Origin: Bacteroidales bacterium
GTDB lineage: Bacteria > Bacteroidota > Bacteroidia > Bacteroidales > JAGOPY01
Reading direction: 5' to 3'
NCBI GenBank assembly: GCA_030638325.1
Contig: DAOWEV010000115.1
Location: 1-12,112, forward strand
Length of the DNA: 12,112 nt
The notes beneath the pieces are model-generated. The model did not search any database and was not told the origin of the DNA. It worked only from the letters and a program-made list of their open reading frames with translations. Numbering within the stretch: the stretch's first letter is position 1; each line of letters starts with the position of its first letter. The translations under genes were made by a program, and so were the position numbers. Shown in pieces: positions 7,444 to 12,112 of this stretch.

Positions 7444-7992
7444 ATGCCAATGGAAGTTATAAATACAAAAATCCCAGGCTTAGTAATCATTAAACCGGAT
7501 GTTTTCGGGGACGATCGTGGCTATTTTTATGAATTATGGCAAAAGGAGAAGTTTTTGAAAATGGGGATCGACGCGGATTTTGTCCAGGATAATGAATCTA
7601 AATCAGGGAAAGGGGTTCTGAGGGGACTTCATTTTCAGCGCCCGCCCTATGCACAGGGGAAGCTGGTAAGGGTGGTGAAGGGTTCCGTACTGGATGTGGC
7701 TGTGGATATCAGAAAGAAAAGCCCCACCTATGGAAAATGGGAATCTGTAAAGATCACGGAGGAAAACAAGCTGATGGTATGGGTACCGGAAGGCTTTGCA
7801 CATGGTTTTCTTGTTCTTGAAGATGATACGATCTTCCAATATAAATGCACCGGTTTTTTTAATGCCGGATCTGAAGATAGTATTCTTTGGAACGATCTCC
7901 AATTAGGCATCGACTGGGGCATTGAGGAGCCTGTTTTGTCGGAAAAAGATGAGCAAGCGCTGCTGTTTGCTGATTTGAGAAGCCCATTTTAA
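7444..7992 (+). CDS. rfbC: dTDP-4-dehydrorhamnose 3,5-epimerase
   Basis: 182 residues from ATG at 7444, the usual length. It epimerises dTDP-4-keto-6-deoxyglucose at C3 and C5 in dTDP-L-rhamnose synthesis for surface polysaccharide. The cupin fold is recognisable: DDRGYFYELW near the start, GVLRGLHFQRPPYAQGK with catalytic-type H63 and K73, VWVPEGFAHGF at 112-122, Y133 in FQYKCT and D169 in the LSEKD tail. The residue numbers match the family's active-site positions as I know them. The frame extends upstream into lpdA (to 7315), but that would add 43 residues with no family match; ATG at 7450 is an equally possible start. No rfbA, rfbB or rfbD gene is in the window, so the rhamnose pathway genes are split or lie outside. 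A heptad repeat block begins within ten bases of its stop. Confidence 0.95.
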   Translation: MPMEVINTKIPGLVIIKPDVFGDDRGYFYELWQKEKFLKMGIDADFVQDNESKSGKGVLRGLHFQRPPYAQGKLVRVVKGSVLDVAVDIRKKSPTYGKWESVKITEENKLMVWVPEGFAHGFLVLEDDTIFQYKCTGFFNAGSEDSILWNDLQLGIDWGIEEPVLSEKDEQALLFADLRSPF

Positions 7993-7999
7993 TTAAGAG

Positions 8000-8149
8000 A
8001 GTTGAGAGAAGTCCGAAGACCGAAGTCGGAAGTCCGAAGACGGGAATAATTAACTGATAACTGATAACTGTCAACCGTCAACTGTCAACCGTCAACTGTC
8101 AACCGTCAACTGTCAACCGTCAACTGTCAACCGTCAACTGTCAACCGAT
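8000..8149 (+). repeat. composite heptad repeat block between rfbC and the transglycosylase gene
   Basis: Three modules follow each other with seven-base periodicity. First is AGTTGAG at 8000-8006. Then five GAAGTCC-type heptads fill 8008-8042. After a short link come fourteen AAC(T/C)G(A/T)(T/C) heptads in unbroken phase from 8052 to 8149. Within the last module, GTCAACC and GTCAACT alternate strictly over 8070-8146 (eleven heptads), so the effective unit is 14 bp. The block fills nearly all of the 187-bp gap and ends about 30 bp before the next start codon. No gene, clear promoter or terminator was seen in the gap. Confidence 0.95.
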
Positions 8150-8179
8150 AAATGCCAGGATCTGAAAAATAAACAAACA

Positions 8180-9097
8180 ATGCAACAAAAAAGCACCTCT
8201 TATCTCATAATCATCTTGCTGCTTCTGTTTATCATTGTTGCTGTTTTCTTTTATTCATTTAAAAACAAAAAAGATCCCGGGATCCCCAATCAGTTGAACA
8301 AAATTGAAGCGGTCCGGATCCCGGACAGGATGGATCTGGCAGGAGAAGATGTACCCCTGAATAAATATTATGTAAGAGAGAAGCTCGACCGTGAACTGAC
8401 GATCAATACTTACTGGCACTCTTCCACCATATTGTTGCTGAAAAAAACCGGGAGATGGTTTCCTGTGATAGAACCTATTCTCAGGGAACATGGCGTACCT
8501 GATGATCTTAAATACCTGTGTCTCATCGAAAGCGGCCTGAGTAATGTGGTCTCTCCAAGTGGCGCTGCAGGATACTGGCAGTTCCTGAAAGGCACAGCCA
8601 AAGATTACGGACTTGAAGTAGACCGGCAGGTTGATGAACGGTATGATGTGATTAAGTCGACCCATGCAGCCTGCAGGTACCTGCTTGATTCATACGATAA
8701 ATACCATGACTGGACACTGGCAGCTGCTGCCTACAATACCGGCAGAAAAAGTATTGGCAACAGCATTGAACAACAGAAAACAAATAATTATTATGATCTG
8801 TATCTGAATGAAGAGACTTCCAGGTATATTTACCGGGTCCTGGCTATTAAAGAGATCTATGAGAACCTTGATAAATACGGGTTTAACCTTACAAAAGATG
8901 ATTTTTACCCACCTATCCCTGTGAAAGTCATTACCATCAATAAATCAGTGAACAACCTGGCGGATTTTGCCATCATCCAGGGTATCAACTACCGTTTGCT
9001 AAAAGAATTCAATCCATGGCTGAGATCAGATAAGCTGACCGTTAAAAAAGGAAAATCATACCAAATTACTGTTCCAATCCTGAAAGAATTGGACTAA
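8180..9097 (+). CDS. Membrane-anchored lytic transglycosylase (SLT/GH23 type)
   Basis: 305 residues. It cleaves peptidoglycan glycan strands to form 1,6-anhydro ends, outside the cytoplasmic membrane. A single hydrophobic helix (about 8-25) followed by KNKK works as an anchor or uncleaved signal; there is no lipobox. The SLT domain spans about 90-235: GVPDDLKYLCLIESGLSN carries the catalytic-type E117, followed by SPSGAAGYWQF and, near 175-185, AAAAYNTG. The C-terminal 60 residues (VNNLADFAIIQGINYRLLKEFNPWL and a KLTVKKGKSYQITVP end) look like a divergent LysM-type unit that may bind glycan. The overall plan is like MltD without its full LysM array. ATG at 8180 follows an A-rich leader directly downstream of a heptad repeat block, so its transcription either reads through from rfbC or starts inside the repeat. 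Confidence 0.92.
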   Translation: MQQKSTSYLIIILLLLFIIVAVFFYSFKNKKDPGIPNQLNKIEAVRIPDRMDLAGEDVPLNKYYVREKLDRELTINTYWHSSTILLLKKTGRWFPVIEPILREHGVPDDLKYLCLIESGLSNVVSPSGAAGYWQFLKGTAKDYGLEVDRQVDERYDVIKSTHAACRYLLDSYDKYHDWTLAAAAYNTGRKSIGNSIEQQKTNNYYDLYLNEETSRYIYRVLAIKEIYENLDKYGFNLTKDDFYPPIPVKVITINKSVNNLADFAIIQGINYRLLKEFNPWLRSDKLTVKKGKSYQITVPILKELD

Positions 9098-9103
9098 TAT
9101 CTC

Positions 9104-9111
9104 TACCTTTG
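9104..9111 (+). promoter_or_regulatory. -7 promoter element upstream of uvrA
   Basis: TACCTTTG matches the Bacteroidota -7 pattern TAnnTTTG exactly and lies 28 bp before the first uvrA ATG. The only upstream TTG (9089-9091, inside the end of the transglycosylase gene) is too close for a standard -33, so promoter strength is uncertain. No SOS-type palindrome was recognised here. Confidence 0.5.
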
Positions 9112-9139
9112 TGCTCTTTTTGAAAGTATTTCGGCAGGA

Positions 9140-12007
9140 ATGAAAATGGGAGCAAATTCAAAACATGCGGATACCGTCACACAAAACCTGGATATCTACG
9201 GGGCGAGGGTTCATAACCTGAAGAATATCGATGTCAGCATCCCCCGCAACCAGTTCGTAGTGATCACAGGCCTGAGTGGCAGCGGCAAGTCCTCGCTGGC
9301 TTTTGACACCATCTATGCGGAAGGCCAGCGCAGGTATATGGAGACTTTTTCCGTTTATGCCCGCCAGTTCATAGGCCATCTTGAAAGACCGGATGTTGAC
9401 AAGATATCCGGATTGAGCCCGGTGGTTGCCATTGAACAGAAGTCTGTGAATAAGAATCCCAGGTCTACAGTCGGAACAATTACAGAGATATACGACTTTC
9501 TGAGGCTACTTTTTGCCCGGACAGCCGATGCATATTCTTATGTAACAGGTGAAAAGATGGTCAGGTACAATGAAAAGCAACTCATCAACCTAATAGTTGA
9601 AAGGTATTTGGATGCTAACATCATGTTACTGGCACCTGTGGTTCGGGGGCGTAAGGGACATTACCGTGAACTCTTCGAGAATATCCGCAAGATGGGGTTC
9701 CTGAAAGTCAGGGTAGATGGTAATATCCGTGACCTGAAGTTCGGCATGCAGCTTGACCGTTTCAAGATACACGATATAGAGATCGTGATCGACCAGATAG
9801 AGGTTGATGACTCTTCCGGCACGAAGCTGCGCATCACTCAATCCATACAGACAACTTTACAGCACGGCAAGAATGCATTGATGGTGCTGGACCTGGAAAC
9901 ACAGGAGGCACGCCCTTATAGTAGCTTGCTGATGTGCCCGGTCAGCGGCATCTCCTATGACGAACCGGAGCCCAATACTTTTTCTTTCAACTCGCCCTAT
10001 GGTGCATGCCCGTCATGCAATGGACTGGGAACCATCACTGAAGTGGACCTGAACAAGATCATACCGGACAAGAAAAAAAGCATCCGGAAAGGCGGACTGG
10101 CTCCCATAGGGGAATATAAGAACAACTGGATCTTCGGCCAGATGGAAGCCATTGGCCTGAAATATGGGTTTGACCTGAACACCCCCGTCAGGGATATTCC
10201 TGAAGAAGCCATTACCACGATACTCTATGGTTCAAATGAGTCATTTCAGGTCAAACGGGAGTATGCCGGCGTCACCTCAACCTATTCCCTGAACTTTGAA
10301 GGCATCATTAATTTCATTACGAGCCAATATGAGGGATCTAATTCATCAGGCATCCGCAGATGGGCCACCGGTTTCATGAACCAGGTACCATGCCCTGATT
10401 GTGGCGGGGCAAGATTGAAAAAGGAGAGCCTGCATTTTAAGATAGAAGGCCGGAATATTACCGAACTCGCCAGTATGGACCTGCACCTGTTGCGGGACTG
10501 GGTAAATGAGCTGGAAACAAAGATGGATGAGCGCAAACTAACCATTGCGCGGGAGATTATCAGGGAACTCAGCAACAGGATCCATTTCCTGCTTGACGTA
10601 GGCCTGGATTATCTGTCCCTGAACCGTCCTGCCCGCAGCCTGTCGGGAGGAGAATCACAGCGCATCAGGCTGGCCACCCAGATAGGTTCACAATTGGTAG
10701 ATGTCTTATATATTCTTGATGAACCGAGCATCGGGTTGCACCAGCGGGATAACCGGAGGCTGATCCATGCCCTGAAGGAACTGCGTGATATCGGTAACTC
10801 GATCATCGTTGTGGAGCATGACAGGGAAACTATATTATCAGCCGATCATGTGATTGATATCGGTCCCGGAGCCGGCCGCCACGGGGGTGAGATCGTAGGA
10901 CAGGGACGTCCGGAAGAGATGTTGGAATGCGCAACCATAACCTGTGAGTACCTTTCGGGAAAAAAGGAGATCCCGGTACCGTCTGCCAGAAGAAAAAGCA
11001 ATGGGAAAGCCCTGATGCTGAAAGGTGCTACCGGCAATAACCTGAAAAACGTAGACCTGGAAATCCCCCTGGGATTACTTATTTGTATTACAGGCGTTTC
11101 CGGCAGCGGCAAGTCAAGCCTTATCAATGACACCCTGTACCCCATTTTAAGCAATCATATTTACAGGTCGGTCAGGAAACCATTGCCCTATGAATCCATA
11201 GAGGGGGTGGATCACATCGACAAGGTCATCGAAATCGACCAGGCGCCCATAGGCCGTACACCGAGATCCAATCCTGCCACCTATACCAAGGTGTTTGATG
11301 AGATCCGCAAGTTATATGTTCTGTTGCCTGAATCCAGGATCAGGGGATACAAACCCGGACGCTTCTCTTTCAATGTGAAAGGTGGTCGATGCGAAGTCTG
11401 CAAAGGCGCAGGTGTCAGAACCATTGAGATGAATTTCCTTCCGGATGTTTATGTTGCATGCGAATCCTGCAATGGGAAAAGATACAACAGGGAAACCCTG
11501 GAGATCAGGTTCAAAGGAAAAACCATTAATGATGTGCTCGACATGACCATTGACCAGGCGGTGGAGTTTTTTCAGAACATTCCTGCTATCATACAAAAGA
11601 TCAAGACATTGCAGGAAGTCGGACTGGGATATATTACCCTTGGACAACAGTCTACCACCCTGTCGGGTGGAGAGGCACAACGGGTCAAGCTGGCGGCTGA
11701 ATTATCGAAGCGTGAGACAGGAAAAACCCTGTATATTCTCGATGAGCCAACGACAGGCCTGCATTTTGAGGATGTCAAAGTGCTGCTCGATGTACTCTAC
11801 AGGCTGGTTGATAAAGGCAATACCGTTCTGATCATCGAACACAATATGGATGTTATCAAAGTGGCTGACCACATTATTGACCTGGGACCCGAAGGAGGAG
11901 AACGGGGAGGTGAGATCATTTGTGCGGGCTCACCGGAGGAAATAATTGCTAACCCGGTAAGCTATACGGGGAGGTTTTTGGAAAAAGAGTTGAGAGTTGA
12001 GAGTTGA
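9140..12007 (+). CDS. uvrA: Excinuclease ABC subunit A
   Basis: 955 residues, full length. The damage-recognition ATPase of nucleotide excision repair works as a dimer that loads UvrB on DNA. The first ATPase has Walker A GLSGSGKSS (44-52), signature LSGGE (501-505) and Walker B LYILDEPSIGL (about 524). The second has Walker A GVSGSGKSS (652-660), LSGGE (841-845) and TLYILDEPTTGLH. The C-terminal zinc finger is intact (C751, C754, C774, C777). In the first insertion-domain finger the second position is serine: C266, S269, C290, C293. ATG at 9140 abuts AGGA (9136-9139); the in-frame ATG at 9146 has better spacing and may be the real start. The last residues after FLEKEL (RVES) and the TGA stop are encoded by a heptad repeat. 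It is separated from the transglycosylase gene by 42 bp with its own -7-like element. Confidence 0.97.
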   Translation: MKMGANSKHADTVTQNLDIYGARVHNLKNIDVSIPRNQFVVITGLSGSGKSSLAFDTIYAEGQRRYMETFSVYARQFIGHLERPDVDKISGLSPVVAIEQKSVNKNPRSTVGTITEIYDFLRLLFARTADAYSYVTGEKMVRYNEKQLINLIVERYLDANIMLLAPVVRGRKGHYRELFENIRKMGFLKVRVDGNIRDLKFGMQLDRFKIHDIEIVIDQIEVDDSSGTKLRITQSIQTTLQHGKNALMVLDLETQEARPYSSLLMCPVSGISYDEPEPNTFSFNSPYGACPSCNGLGTITEVDLNKIIPDKKKSIRKGGLAPIGEYKNNWIFGQMEAIGLKYGFDLNTPVRDIPEEAITTILYGSNESFQVKREYAGVTSTYSLNFEGIINFITSQYEGSNSSGIRRWATGFMNQVPCPDCGGARLKKESLHFKIEGRNITELASMDLHLLRDWVNELETKMDERKLTIAREIIRELSNRIHFLLDVGLDYLSLNRPARSLSGGESQRIRLATQIGSQLVDVLYILDEPSIGLHQRDNRRLIHALKELRDIGNSIIVVEHDRETILSADHVIDIGPGAGRHGGEIVGQGRPEEMLECATITCEYLSGKKEIPVPSARRKSNGKALMLKGATGNNLKNVDLEIPLGLLICITGVSGSGKSSLINDTLYPILSNHIYRSVRKPLPYESIEGVDHIDKVIEIDQAPIGRTPRSNPATYTKVFDEIRKLYVLLPESRIRGYKPGRFSFNVKGGRCEVCKGAGVRTIEMNFLPDVYVACESCNGKRYNRETLEIRFKGKTINDVLDMTIDQAVEFFQNIPAIIQKIKTLQEVGLGYITLGQQSTTLSGGEAQRVKLAAELSKRETGKTLYILDEPTTGLHFEDVKVLLDVLYRLVDKGNTVLIIEHNMDVIKVADHIIDLGPEGGERGGEIICAGSPEEIIANPVSYTGRFLEKELRVES

Positions 12008-12112
12008 GAGAAGTCGGACCCCGAAAGCTTTCGGGGGAAGTCAGAAGTCAGGAGACGGGAACAATGAACTGATAACTGATAACTGATTACTGATAACTGA
12101 TAACTGATAACT
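11988..12112 (+). repeat. composite heptad repeat block at the end of uvrA, continuing past the window
   Basis: Three AGTTGAG heptads (11988-12008) overlap the last uvrA codons and stop. GAAGTCG (12010-12016) follows, then an 18-bp palindrome, two GAAGTCA heptads (12037-12050), GGAGACG, a short link, and at least six (A/T)ACTGAT heptads from 12067 to the edge. The module order and orientation equal those of the block at 8000-8149. The 32-bp stretches 12054-12085 and 8039-8070 differ at only two positions. Nothing else is seen in 12008-12112. Confidence 0.95.
12019..12036. terminator. perfect 18-bp palindrome 12 bp after uvrA stop, possible transcript end hairpin
   Basis: CCCCGAAAGCTTTCGGGG is self-complementary over its whole length; as RNA it forms a seven-pair stem with an AGCT loop. 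It interrupts the GAAGTC module of the repeat block, and the other block has no counterpart. A run of T does not follow, so it is not a classical intrinsic terminator. It could end or protect uvrA mRNA, or be a common insert of this repeat family. Confidence 0.4.

Noticed and set aside
8070..8146. CRISPR array
   Set aside because: The units are contiguous seven- or fourteen-base repeats with no unique spacers and no cas genes.
11550..11831. Plus-strand 93-codon frame inside uvrA
   Set aside because: It is an alternate frame of the second UvrA ATPase signature region.

Overview
The window looks like chromosomal DNA from a member of the Bacteroidota, most likely an environmental Bacteroidales/Marinilabiliales-type organism. 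The clues are a TonB-dependent receptor with an N-terminal carboxypeptidase-regulatory-like domain, a lipoprotein with an acidic stretch after its cysteine, A-rich leaders with little Shine-Dalgarno signal, and several TAnnTTTG-type -7 promoter elements. No rRNA, tRNA, CRISPR array, transposase or phage gene was seen.

Left part (1-4146): a minus-strand pair reads outward to the left. A surface-type lipoprotein of the right-handed beta-helix kind (3880-2525) comes first. After a 151-bp gap with a hairpin comes an outer-membrane TonB-dependent receptor (start at 2373), whose C-terminus lies beyond base 1. Divergent from this pair is a two-component system on the plus strand: an OmpR/PhoB-type response regulator (4147-4836) and a short PhoR-like membrane histidine kinase (4844-5890). 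The AT-rich divergent control region holds four TTA-headed direct repeats with exact 11-bp spacing, which is the geometry of a PhoB/OmpR-family operator. The likely reading is a regulated outer-membrane uptake system next to its own regulator; the substrate is unknown, and phosphate or a phosphorus compound is only a guess.

Middle and right part (5891-12112): housekeeping genes on the plus strand. These are dihydrolipoyl dehydrogenase (6048-7439), a dTDP-4-dehydrorhamnose 3,5-epimerase four bases behind it (7444-7992), a membrane-anchored lytic transglycosylase (8180-9097) and a complete UvrA (9140-12007). They serve unrelated pathways: 2-oxoacid dehydrogenase or glycine cleavage, surface polysaccharide sugars, cell-wall turnover and DNA repair.

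The most unusual non-coding structure is a family of tandem seven-base repeats in three places: before the response regulator (4055-4127), between the epimerase and the transglycosylase (8000-8149), and at the end of uvrA running off the window (11988-12112). The last two share the same modules in the same order and orientation. The third copy supplies the last codons and the stop of uvrA. I see no clear new enzyme system; the best leads are the regulated receptor/lipoprotein locus and the modular heptad repeats.
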